Positions 17,790-27,091 of a DNA stretch of 43,869 bases are shown piece after piece; position 1 is the first letter of the stretch; each line of letters starts with the position of its first letter. The translations under genes were made by a program, and so were the position numbers. The notes under the pieces are model-generated. The model ran no database searches. It saw only the letters and a list, made by a program, of their open reading frames with translations, and was not told where the DNA came from. The stretch comes from JAIBCM01 sp041395165. Its GTDB lineage: Bacteria > Verrucomicrobiota > Verrucomicrobiia > JADLBR01 > JAIBCM01. The DNA is taken from contig JAWLBA010000013.1 of the NCBI GenBank assembly GCA_041395165.1, positions 1 to 43,869 of the forward strand, given 5' to 3'.

Positions 17790-18796
17790 TTAATGATTGT
17801 ATTTAGGTTTCCCAATAATTCGCAGGCGACTTACTCCGCCGTCGGGAAAAATATTGAGTTTCACGTGCGTAAGGGCCGATCGATTTTAACTCTTTTTCAA
17901 AATAATGTTGGGTGTGTGCTTGCAATTTTGTTTTAGGTAAAATTTCTTTCCATTCGACCTGATGACAAGTCAGACCGTCAACAGGAGTGTCCGGTAAATA
18001 ACATCCTTCCAACGAAGCCGTGTCAGGATAGTTTCCTTTAAAGTGGTTGGTGTCGATTTCGATTTTTTGAATTTCACCAGGAAGACCGAGTTTCACAATG
18101 CTCCAATCGAAACCGGGCCCGCGTCGTCGTCGTGTTTCCCAACCTTCGCCCATATTGGCAGCGCGACCGGGCATGATAAGATTATCTTTCGGACTAAAAA
18201 ACATGTCGCTGCAAGCTGTTACAATGCCACCATTTTCTAGTGCGGGCCAAATCCAGCACTTCGATCTTTTTCTGGCTCAAATCAGAAATGACTTCGCCAT
18301 AAACGCGAAAACGAGCCACGCCACCGTCGGGATAGATGTTAAGCCGCACGTGAGTCCAGCGTTCATAATTGCCTCACAGCAAAAAGATTTTGAAAACCAG
18401 GTCGCAGCGGCGATTTGGGAAGAATTTCTTCCAAGTCCAAGTTTCCGGTGAGCCGTTTTTCTTTTCCATAACACACGCGTCAATGGAAGCGTAAGCAGGA
18501 TTGTTTCCTAGAAAATGATTTGTATCGATATCGACGCCGTGAATTTTTCCAGCCAATCCGAGCCGAATCACACACCAATCATGACCCGGCACCCGTTTAC
18601 GTCGACTTTCCCAGCCGTCCATCCATTTGCCGTTTTCTGTGAACTTATCCGGAATAAAAATGCCGCGACCTGGTTTTAATAAATTTTCTTTAGGCGCAAA
18701 AAAATCGTCACTAGCGAGCAACGTTTTACCACCGATTTTTTCTGCAGCGAGATCGACTAATCCGACAAAGGCTGCGCTTTCTTTTGAAATTTCCAT
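17790..18796 (-). pseudogene. alc: Allantoicase, several frameshifts
   Basis: Hydrolyses allantoate to ureidoglycolate and urea in uric-acid catabolism. The N-terminal repeat is intact (FVGLVDLAAEKIGGKTLLAS, FAPKENLLKPGRG, GWESRRKRVPGHDWCVIRLG, VDIDTNHFLGNNP), as is the second (MPGRAANMGEGWETRRRRGP, IVKLGLPGEIQKIEIDTNHF). Reconstruction through about 18425 (lost G after AAG), ~18365, ~18242 (extra C) and ~17870 restores the interdomain segment WTHVRLNIYPDGGVARFRVY and the ending HVKLNIFPDGGVSRLRIIGK. The total of about 335 codons equals the family length. It is last gene of the purine operon, 24 bases after HIU hydrolase. Confidence 0.88.
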
Positions 18797-18820
18797 AAAT
18801 GAATCAATCCTAATTAAAAG

Positions 18821-19179
18821 TTAACTTCCACGATAAGTGCTATAAGCCCACGGTGAAGCGAGTAGAGGAACATGATAAGAAGCCGAAGCATCCGCAATGT
18901 TAAAAATAATAGGAACTTTATCGAGAAATGGAGGTTGAACTAAGAGCGTGGGCGATTTAGTAGAAAAATAACCGGCGACATCAAAACCAATTCGTAGCGT
19001 CCCATTTTCATCTCATTTTCGTTCAAAAGCGGGGCATCTGTACGACCGTCCTGATTGGTTTGCACAGTTTTTAAAAGCGTGCGTTGATCTCCCTGATATT
19101 GCCAAAGTTCAATGCGAACGCCTGGTGCGGGTTTCCCATGAACGGTGTCTAAAACGTGAGTGCTAAGTTTGGCTGCCAT
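18821..19179 (-). pseudogene. 5-hydroxyisourate hydrolase (transthyretin-related), one frameshift
   Basis: Hydrolyses 5-hydroxyisourate, the uricase product, to OHCU. The N-terminus carries LSTHVLDTVHGKPAPGVRIE with the conserved histidine and the arginine region. After GRYELV the frame breaks in a T run near 18990. Restoring one T gives FDVAGYFSTKSPTLL, then PPFLDKVPIIFNIADASASY and HVPLLASPWAYSTYRGS, ending in the diagnostic Y-R-G-S tetrapeptide. The repaired length is about 119 aa, right for the family. It lies eight bases after the OHCU decarboxylase gene in the same direction. Confidence 0.9.
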
Positions 19180-19187
19180 ATTTTTTC

Positions 19188-19701
19188 TTAAAATTTATTT
19201 GTGATTAAATCGCGTAAACGAAATTCTGCAATTTTATAAATTTCTTCCAAAGCGGTTTTCATTTCTTGATCGCGACTATTTTGTAGCCGATTTTTAAAAC
19301 CGTTCAAGATTGCTTCTTTTTTATTGAGCCGTGCGCAAATAATAAAAAGGGAATCCAAACTTTTCGCGATAAGCACGATTGTTGGTTTGAAAAAGCTGAA
19401 TTTCTTCTGTTGAAAGTTGAGTCAACCCCGCGCTGGCTTGTTCCTGAGTGGAGGCTTGAGTGAGCTTGCCTTCCAAAGCTATTTTCCCAACCAGATCCGG
19501 GTGCGCATTGAGAAGTGCCAATTGTTTTTGTTCCGACGATTGCGCAACGATTTTGCAAAGTTTTTGATGCAACTCCAGAACCACTGGAAAAAGGTCGAAA
19601 TTTCCATCCTTCTTCCGCGATCCATGGCGAATGTTCAAACACTCCGCCAAAAACTTTGACGAAATCATTTTGTGAAATTGATTGGCTTCGGTCAGGGTCA
19701 T
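19188..19701 (-). pseudogene. 2-oxo-4-hydroxy-4-carboxy-5-ureidoimidazoline (OHCU) decarboxylase, three frameshifts
   Basis: Converts OHCU to S-allantoin. The frame must be switched three times in homopolymers. One A is missing near 19680, so the start MTLTEANQFH leads into NDFVKVFGGVFEHSPWIAEE with its catalytic-site H-S-P-W. One T too many near 19590 brings in the helix VLELHQKLCKIV. One T too many near 19340 allows FGFPFIICARLNKKEAILNG and the C-terminal helix to KF at 19188. Between these, LLNAHPDLVGKIA (the conserved HPDLG-like motif) is intact. The repaired length of about 171 aa matches the family. It starts two bases after the malate synthase stop. Confidence 0.88.
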
Positions 19702-19703
19702 AT

Positions 19704-21286
19704 TTAATCGAGGTATTCGTAAGCGGGCAGGGTAAGGAAATCGCTAAATTCTGCGCTTTTTGACATGCGCGAAAAAAGTTCTACCGCGCGATCAAAATGG
19801 CCTGCTTCGTAACGGTCTTTGCCGATTTCGTTTTGAATTGTTTTGAGTTCTTGAGGCACTAGCGAATCGTAAAGTTCCGCGGTGACGATTTGGCCATTGG
19901 TCAATTTAGCGCCGTAGCACAACCATTGCCAGACTTGCGCGCGTGAAATTTCCGCGGTGGCGGCGTCTTCCATCAAATAATAAAGTGGCACACAACCCAA
20001 ACCGCCTAGCCAAGCTTCCAAATATTGAATGCCCACGCGCAAATTGGTTCGAAAGCCGTCTTCGGTCATGGTGCCATCAGGCACTTTGAGTAAATCTTCC
20101 GCTGTCACTTGAACATCATCGCGTTGACGAGAAATCTGATTGGCTTGAGGCATGTGTTTATCGAAAGCCTGCAACGCTACGGGAACTAATCCGGGATGCG
20201 CGACCCAGGTGCCATCGTGACCATCCGTAGCTTCACGTTCCTTATCTGCCAGCACTTTTTGCTAAAGCGCCTCATTAGCTTGGGGATCATTTTTAATGGG
20301 AATTTGCGCTACCATCCTCCCATGGCGTGTGCACCGCGTTTATGACAGGTTTTAATAACATGCAAAGCATACGAGCGCATGAAATGAGTTGTCATAGTCA
20401 CTTGCGAGCGATCCGGCAGTAAAAAACGGGAATGATTTCTCAATTTTTTAATGAAACTAAAAATATAATCCCAACGACCACAATTGAGTCCTGCGGAATG
20501 ATCGCGAAGTTCGTAAAGAATTTCTTCGGTTTCAAATGTGGCAAGAATCGTTTCAATTAGAACGGTTGCTCGCACGCTGCCTCGTGGAATGTTAAGCGTG
20601 TCTTGCGCGAAATTAAAAATATCGTTCCAAAGACGTGCTTCGAGATGGTTTTCCATTTTAGGTAGATAAAAATAAGGGCCAGAACCTTTGTCCAAAAGGG
20701 CGCGCGCATTATGAAAAAAGAAAAGAGAAAAATCGAAAAGACTTCCTGAAATGGGTTTGCCTTGCCACAGCACATGTTTTTCGGGCAAATGCCAGCCGCG
20801 AGGGCGCACCATGAGCGTGGCAATTTTTTCTTTCAGCGCATACTGCTTGCCATTGGGTGCTGTAAAATCAATTTTGTGTCGAATTGCGTCGCGAAGGTTG
20901 ATTTGGCCTTCAATCATATTTTCCCAGGTCGGTGAACTGGCGTCTTCGAAATCGGCCATGAAAACTTTCGCGTCGGAATTTAACGCGTTAATGACCATTT
21001 TGCGATCGACTGGGCCAGTGATTTCTGTGCGACGATCTTGTAAATCTTTGGGAATAGAAGCAACTTTCCAGTTTCCTTGTCGAATCGATTCGGTGCTTGC
21101 AAGAAAGTCAGGTAGTTTGCCTGCGTCCAATTCCTTTTGGCGTTCAACTCTTTTTTGCAGCAGGGCATTGCGTCGATCCGAAAATTCTTTCACGACTTGT
21201 GAAACAAAATGTAACGCTTCAGGGGTCAGAATAGTTTCTGAACCTTTTACCGGAGTTCCGAGCAGGGTTAAATCTGAAGCAGACAT
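19704..21286 (-). pseudogene. aceB: Malate synthase A, one frameshift and one in-frame TAG
   Basis: Condenses glyoxylate with acetyl-CoA to malate. The N-terminal 325 residues are intact (VFMADFEDASSPTWENM, MVRPRGWHLPEKHV, FYLPKMENHLEARLWN, VRATVLIETILATFE). After RGAHAMGG one base is missing at about 20315. The frame then reads MVAQIPIKNDPQANEAL, meets TAG at 20262-20264 (CAG would fit), and continues VLADKEREATDGHDGTWVAH to YEYLD. The C-terminal part has the family's DGHDGTW..HP and YLEAWLGGLGCVPLYYLMED. The total of about 527 codons equals malate synthase A. No isocitrate lyase is nearby; the company is purine breakdown, pointing to ureide-derived glyoxylate. It leads the operon. Confidence 0.9.
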
Positions 21287-21340
21287 GAAAAGAATTAACG
21301 GAAATTTTTATTAAAAGACAAGCCGATGTTTTAGTTGCTT

Positions 21341-21367
21341 GCTAGCGTTTTTGCTAGCACGAGCTAA
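21341..21367 (-). repeat. Inverted repeat and 15-base element, copy 2, upstream of the purine operon
   Basis: GCTAGC at 21341-21346 and again at 21353-21358, six bases apart; each is also palindromic. The right half extends into GCTAGCACGAGCTAA (21353-21367), nearly identical to 17322-17336. It lies about 55-80 bases upstream of the malate synthase start and just past the response regulator stop, so it could be an operator for the purine genes or a weak terminator of the two-component operon. The following sequence on either strand has no solid U tract, which favours a binding site. Confidence 0.4.
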
Positions 21368-21379
21368 AATACAGTTGAG

Positions 21380-22099
21380 TTATTTAGCTTTTTTTATTTT
21401 CGTCGAGGGGTCGATCGATGCCATATTAAGCTTATAACCGACACCATGAACGCTTTCTAAAACATTATCATCAAGGGCGGCACCTAACTTTTTTCGAAGT
21501 TTTACAATCGTTTGATCAAGTGTGCGTGTGGTGCCGTAATAGTCGTAGCCCCAAACTTCATTCAGAAGCCGATCGCGCGATAAAACTTCGCCGGGATGTT
21601 TGAAGAAAAGTTGCAATACTTTTAATTCCTTAGGGGTCAAGGGATGCACAATTTTTCCACGAGTGAGTTGAAAGGTTTTGGGATTAATCGTGGATTGGCC
21701 GATAGAAAAGACTCCGTCATGCAATTCAGACAAAGGTTGACGTCGACGCAGCAAGGCATGAATGCGTGCTTGCAATTCGCGAACTCCAAAAGGTTTCGTC
21801 ACATAATCATCAGCGCCCAAATCTAGGCCAATGACTTTATCCAGTTCCTGACTTTTTGCGGTTAACATTAAAATGAGCGAAGAGACTTTTCTTTGGCGCA
21901 GCGTTTTGCAGATGTCGTAACCACTTACTCCGGGTAGCATGATATCGAGCACGATAAGGTCGGGTTTGAATTTTTCGCATCTTTCAATCACTTGATCGCC
22001 GCGATCGCAGGTTGCGATTTCAAAATCGTCTTGGAGCATTTCTTCCAGGCCCAGACGAATGCTGGGATCGTCTTCTACAATTAGAATTTTTGTTTTCAT
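21380..22099 (-). CDS. OmpR/PhoB-family response regulator
   Basis: DNA-binding output of a two-component system, 239 aa. The receiver domain (about 1-120) has acidic residues E9-D10-D11, phosphoacceptor Asp52 in VLDIMLPG, Thr in MLTAKS and Lys in YVTKPFG. The winged-helix domain (about 130-230) has LTPKELKVLQLFFKHPGEVL, DRLLNEVWGYDYYGTTRTLD and the family ending VHGVGYKL. It starts five bases after the histidine kinase stop, so the two are co-translated partners. The regulated genes are not evident from the window. Confidence 0.93.
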   Translation of the reverse strand: MKTKILIVEDDPSIRLGLEEMLQDDFEIATCDRGDQVIERCEKFKPDLIVLDIMLPGVSGYDICKTLRQRKVSSLILMLTAKSQELDKVIGLDLGADDYVTKPFGVRELQARIHALLRRRQPLSELHDGVFSIGQSTINPKTFQLTRGKIVHPLTPKELKVLQLFFKHPGEVLSRDRLLNEVWGYDYYGTTRTLDQTIVKLRKKLGAALDDNVLESVHGVGYKLNMASIDPSTKIKKAK

Positions 22100-22104
22100 A
22101 AATT

Positions 22105-23971
22105 TCAGCTGTTTTCTAAAGGTAATTCGAGCGTGAACGAGCTTCCACCACCATTTCGAGGTTCATAATCAATATTGCCTCCATGCGAGCGAGCAATTCT
22201 CCGTGCTAACGTTAATCCCAAGCCTGAGCCTTGAATGCCGCTGTTGAGAGAATTGTGAGCGCGGAAAAATTTTTCGAAAATTTTTTCTTCGCAACCTTTG
22301 GGCACTCCATCACCTCGATCTTTTACGGAAATACGCACTTTCGATTGATCCATCGGACGACTGATTTCGATGTCGATTTGTCGATTTTTACCACCATATT
22401 TTTCAGCATTAGAGAGAAGATTGAGAATGATTTGTCCAATCGCGTCGCGATCAGCTTTGATGAGACAAGAAGCCAGCGTGTTTTCCAGGTTCAATTGAAA
22501 TCCGTTTGCTTCTAAATGAGGTTTGTAGTTTGTCACGATGTCTTCAACAATTTTTACTAAATCGCAACTTTGCATGTCATAATTTTTTTCACCGCGTTCC
22601 ATTCGTGAAAAATCTAAAATATTATTAATAAGTCGCGTTAAACGATTGGCTTCAGAAGAAATTATTTTCAAATAAGATTGTTGTTTTTCTGCAACGATTG
22701 TTTTGCCAGAGGTTAATAATTCCGAAAAAATACGGATAGAAGTCAAAGGTGTTTTGAGTTCGTGTGAGACGTTGCTGACAAAATCGGTTTTTTGTCGGGC
22801 GAGTTTGACTTGGCGATGGAGATCGGAAAAGATAAGCCACCCTCCCACGATAATGGCTAATACGAGAACTACAACGATGAGGCTAATGGTGAGTTTTAAC
22901 GTTTGTGCGGATTGATTAAGTTTTTTAGGGTTAAGCAAATAGGCGGCGACTTCCCAGTGAGGCAACATTTCACCAATTTCTGTGGCGACAAAGGGTCGTT
23001 TCCAATCAGTTTGATAATCTTTTTCGCTTAAAGCGATGGGTTTGCCTTTTTCGTCCAGCACCGCGAGACAAATTTCGCTGCCGTTTTCGTATTGAGGTTG
23101 ATAAGTCGCAATGGTTGTTTTAATTTTTTCTCTAATTTGGTTTAGATTGAGTTGCGTCCCGAAAATCAGTTGGGGATCGCGAGGAGAACGATACCACATG
23201 ATCAGTTTTAGTTGATTTTGTAAAAAGCGCGCTAAAACGCCTTGAGTGGATGTGCCTACAATTTGTCGAAACTCGGCTTCTTGACTTTCTAATTGTGAAA
23301 TCGCTTGGGTTTGCGGTTTTAAATCCTTTTGTGGAATAACGTTGCGCACGATATTGGCTTTGGGTTTGGCAACTAAACCACCTTTGTCCGCAAAATCTTC
23401 TTTTTTAGATCGTTTCATTTTTGGAGCAGAAGCTAGAGAAGAGACAGGAGCTTGCTGGGCATTTTCACTCAACGTTTCGCTTTCGTAGGCCTGATCTTTC
23501 TTTTGAAAACTTTCGGATATGGGTTTTTCTTTATTTTCTTCAATGGTTTTCCTTTGATAAACTTCGACTGTTTCTTGGTTGTTAAGAAAGAGTGAATTAT
23601 CGGTTAAAAATCGTTTCGCAACAGGCCCGTCCAAAGGGGAGGGTGAGAGAATCACGCCATCGACAAAAACAACAAAACCCACTTCTGCCCACGGCCATTT
23701 TGCGGTGAGTTCTCGATTAAATTCGGGAGCCATTTCGCGTAAACGACGATCGGCCAACAAGTCTTCCACTTGTTGACCGAAGTCAGTTTGGATATCGGAA
23801 ATGGTGTTGCGAATGGTTTCAGCAGTGGATTCGGTGGTGCTTTGATGAATTAACGCTCTGTTGGCGTTCCATGACAAATTGTTGATCCCTCAGAGATCGA
23901 ATGGCCAAAAAGGCTAGCAGCAAACTAGGAGTTAATACGGCTGCTAGAAAAACAACGGCCACTCGTCTCAT
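22105..23971 (-). CDS. Membrane sensor histidine kinase, N-terminus in a shifted frame
   Basis: Partner of the adjacent response regulator. The main open frame (22105-23877, 590 codons) has a long extracytoplasmic region, a membrane helix (TISLIVVVLVLAIIVGGWLI), HisKA with FVSNVSHELKTPLTSIRIF, then HATPase boxes NLLSNAEKYGG, DRGDGVPKG and GSGLGLTLARRIA. The first membrane helix is missing from that frame. It is encoded just upstream from an ATG at 23971 (RRVAVVFLAAVLTPSLLLAF) and joins through one extra base near 23855. The sensor region has a charged, lysine- and glutamine-rich stretch of about 90 residues with no visible fold. The protein is intact apart from the N-terminal slip. Confidence 0.88.
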
Positions 23972-24013
23972 GTCGGGATTATTCCGGAAATTATCGTTTA
24001 CGGCAATGTCTGT

Positions 24014-25341
24014 TTATTGTTTTGCGTTTTTTTGTTTATAAACATCCGATTTTAGCACTTTACGTTGTGATTTGCTCATCGAACCACTTTCCATATCTTT
24101 CGCTTGTTCGCGTAAGGCTTGTTGTTCTTCTTTAATTTTGGGTTGCATCGCAGCAGGCGCGCTCGCATAGGCGCATCTAATTTTTCCATTTGTCGATTTA
24201 ACGTTTGGCTAGCGGCTCGATAATCATTGGCGTCGGCTTGTTCCACCGCTTTATTTCTTGCGGCGACATTGCCCATTAATTCCCGTTCTGTTGCTACGGT
24301 TTGATTGATGGAAGATTCGGCTTTTTTATGATCTTTGGTGTATTGAACCTGCACAGTTTTTTCTACCGTTTGCGTTTTTCCTGATTCTGTTTCATCGGAA
24401 AAAGAAGTTTTTATTTTGGCAACGGTCAAGGTTTGATCCGGTTTACCTTTTGGCAAACGACAGCGTAAAAAGACGTAACGATTTTGGCCGGAAGCCAGTT
24501 GGTTAAGATTAATTTTGGCATAACCTTTCTTAAATTGTTCATCGCGACCCATTAAATCAATAGGCTCTATGCCAGGGAGGCAGGGTAATTTCTAAGCATA
24601 CATTACGTGCGACAACGGAAAGAGTTCGCCTAATTCTTTAGAAAAAATGTCCGGTAAATCTTCAACATCTTTAACATAATAATAATTTGCATCGCTGGCT
24701 TCTGCCAATGAAGCCATCAAATCTTCATTGTAATCGTCGCCAATGCCCATGGTTGTGACGGCAATACCATCTTTGGCAATGCGTCGTCCCAAAGCGCTGA
24801 TTTCGTGATTGGAACTGGGGCCTATGTTGGCGAGACCATCGGACAATAAAATAACGCGATTAATTTTTTTAGCAGAAAAATAGCGCTGTACTTGGTCCGC
24901 GCCTTGTTCGACACCTGCGTAAAGCGCGGTGCCGCCACCGGCTTCAATTCGTGAGATGCGAGATTTTAATCGATCTTTATCTTCTACAGGTTGTGCTGGG
25001 ATTAGGATTTGGACTTCGTTATCATAAACTACGAGTGAAAAAATATCGTCGTCAGAAAGTTGATTAACGAGGGCAATAGCCGCTTGTTTGGCTTGCTCGA
25101 GCTTAGCGCCTTCCATTGATCCTGAGCGATCTAGAACGACGGCTAGATTTAAGGGGAGACGATGGTGATAATGGGGGATGCGTGATGCGGTAAGGTCAAT
25201 TTTGATCGCTACCTCTTTTTCGTCATCGACCAAGAGCACTTCTTGATCAGGATTGACTTTAACTTCCAGGGTTTCCTTTGCGTGGACGGAAAAAATAAAA
25301 AGTCCAGCAAAGCCAATTAAGAGTAATCGAAATAATTTCAT
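24014..25341 (-). pseudogene. Secreted von Willebrand factor A-domain protein, three frameshifts
   Basis: Exported protein with signal peptide (KLFRLLLIGFAGLFIFSVHA) followed by a short strand region and a VWA domain with the metal-ion adhesion motif DRSGSM; the metal-site Thr is in GGGTALYAG and the later Asp in LLSDGLANIG. The frame breaks near 24605; +1 gives ARNVCLEITLPPGIEPIDLM. It breaks again near 24573 (extra C) and near 24165, after which it reads MQPKIKEEQQALREQAKDME and ends AKQ at 24014. The C-terminal half is a beta region, then a glutamine/lysine-rich helical tail. It is similar in layout to batA/YfbK-type VWA proteins. It lies 42 bases upstream of the histidine kinase, possibly in the same operon. 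Confidence 0.75.
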
Positions 25342-25443
25342 ATATCATACGATGACATAGTTGGCGCGATAGGTTGTTATCGGGCTGTAAAAGAATTGTA
25401 AAAAAATTGTCATTGTCTATTGCTTGGTAACTTTAATTATTTC

Positions 25444-26232
25444 ATGAAAATTTTCTCCCGTTCTGTTTTTTCTGAGGCGCTGCATCGCTGTCATGATTAT
25501 CGAGCATTGATTCAAGGATGGAAAAAAGTGGCAAAAAAAATGGGCGTAAAACTTCAACCTTACAGCAATTATGATGGAGAAACGCTTTATTATTTGAGTA
25601 ATGGATGTCCCCAGTCTTCGAAAGATTTTTCACTTTATCTTTCTGCTGGGATTCATGGTGATGAACCTGCCGGCCCTACCGCGCTTTTGCGATGGGCGAA
25701 ATGTCATCTGAAAGAATTAAAAAAAATTCATTATTTGATATTTCCTTGTTTAAATCCTTGGGGAATTAAAAATAATTTTCGTTACGATTCCAAAGGAAAT
25801 GATCTTAATCGATTTTTTAAAGCAGGTGTGAAATCAGTCCCGTTTGTTGCGTGGCGACGATTGTTGAAACAGTTTCGATTCGATGCCGCATTGATGTTGC
25901 ATGAAGATTATGATGCGCAAGGTGTTTATCTTTATGAATTGGATCGAACGGGTGATAGCTGGGGAGCGGATTTGATTCAAGCAGCGCGATCCTGGATTGT
26001 CTCAGAACCGAGGAAGAGAGTGGATGGGCGACATTGCAAAAATGGTTTGATTCAGCCAGTCATTGATCCCAAACGGTTGAATTTGCATCCCGAAGCCATT
26101 TATCTTTATTTTCATCATACCGATCGTTCCATTACGATTGAAACCCCTTCGGAATTTAGTTTGGCGCGACGTGTTGAAGCCCAAGTGGCGATGCTACAGA
26201 AAGCAGTGCAGCGACTTATTCAAAGAAGGTGA
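25444..26232 (+). CDS. M14-like zinc carboxypeptidase / deacylase family protein
   Basis: 262 aa from the ATG at 25444, preferred over a TTG at 25420 because the latter adds an unremarkable octapeptide. It shows the first zinc motif H-x-x-E in LSAGIHGDEPAGPTALL, the substrate arginine/asparagine segment NDLNRFFK, and a third ligand histidine in ALMLHEDYDAQG. A C-terminal glutamate lies in ITIETPSEF, in the position of the M14 catalytic Glu. This pattern suits the murein-peptide amidase and succinylglutamate desuccinylase/aspartoacylase side of M14. No signal peptide, so probably cytosolic. It diverges from the VWA gene over 100 bases and converges with ymdB. Confidence 0.72.
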   Translation: MKIFSRSVFSEALHRCHDYRALIQGWKKVAKKMGVKLQPYSNYDGETLYYLSNGCPQSSKDFSLYLSAGIHGDEPAGPTALLRWAKCHLKELKKIHYLIFPCLNPWGIKNNFRYDSKGNDLNRFFKAGVKSVPFVAWRRLLKQFRFDAALMLHEDYDAQGVYLYELDRTGDSWGADLIQAARSWIVSEPRKRVDGRHCKNGLIQPVIDPKRLNLHPEAIYLYFHHTDRSITIETPSEFSLARRVEAQVAMLQKAVQRLIQRR

Positions 26233-26240
26233 AAATAAGT

Positions 26241-26267
26241 TTTAAGATCGTAAAATGCTATCTTAAA
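26241..26267. terminator. Possible bidirectional hairpin between convergent genes
   Basis: TTTAAGAT (26241-26248) and ATCTTAAA (26260-26267) form an 8-bp A/T-rich stem around an 11-base loop, in the 45-base gap between the M14-like gene and ymdB, which end toward each other. The stem is weak and there is no long T tract. Confidence 0.25.
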
Positions 26268-26277
26268 CAGCCGAATT

Positions 26278-27073
26278 TTAAGGTGCGTTTTCTTTTCTTT
26301 CACGAAATTGAATGCGTTCAATTTGGGTTGCGAGTCCGGAAGTTTCATCGACTTCAATAAAAGTGCCGTTGATTCGAATATCGCGCTGGCTTAAATACCA
26401 ACGTTGTGGGAGAAGAGTGAGATAACGTTGGATGACGCCTTCTGCTTCGCGGCCGATTACTGAATCATGGGCGCCACACATGCCGACATCGGTTTGATAA
26501 GCGGTGCCTTTGGAAAAGATTTCTTCATCAGCTGTGGCGACATGTGTGTGTGTGCCCACGACGGCGGAAACTTTTCCATCCAAAAATCGACCGAAGGCAA
26601 TTTTTTCAGAGGTAGCTTCAGCATGAAAATCAACCAAAATACAGTTTGTTTCTTTTTTAATTTCTTCAATGATTGGTTCGATTAACAAAAAAGGGTTATC
26701 TAATTCCGGTTTAATAAAAGTGCGTCCTTGCGCGTTGATGACGCCAAGTTTTTTGCCGTTGCCTTGTACGACGACATGGCCTTTACCCGGAGTGCCTTTG
26801 GGGTAGTTAAAAGGGCGCAATAAACGAGGTTCTGTTTCGAAATAGGAAACGACTTCTTTTTGATCCCAAACATGATCACCGAGCGTGATGACATCCGCGC
26901 CGTAGCGCATGAGTTCAATCGCTAATTTGGAGGTAATGCCATTGCCGCCAGCTGCATTTTCACCGTTGATGACGACAAAGTCAGGCTGATATTTTCTTTG
27001 GCTAAGGGTAAAAGATTTTTTACGGCTTCCGACCGGGCTCTCCAACAACGTCACCTAAGAAAATGATTCGCAT
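26278..27073 (-). pseudogene. YmdB-family metallophosphoesterase (TIGR00282 type), two N-terminal frameshifts
   Basis: Dinuclear-metal phosphodiesterase; in Bacillus YmdB hydrolyses 2',3'-cyclic nucleotides. The ATG at 27073 starts RIIFLGDVVGEPGRK, the classical first metal motif. One base is then missing near 27022 (AAGG read as AAG), and another in an A run near 27000, before the long open frame YQPDFVVINGENAAGG. Further motifs follow: ITLGDHVWDQKEV, ILVDFHAEATSEK, VVGTHTHVATADE and TDVGMCG. All catalytic histidines and aspartates are present once the frame is repaired; about 265 codons is normal. It is last of the operon cupin-mqnD-ymdB, 18 bases after mqnD. Confidence 0.88.
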
Positions 27074-27091
27074 AATAATATTAAATAAATT

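Noticed and set aside
19304..19642. A separate 112-codon gene overlapping OHCU decarboxylase
   Set aside because: Its first part (FEHSPWIAEE) is the correct phase of the OHCU decarboxylase itself and the rest is noise after a T-run slip.
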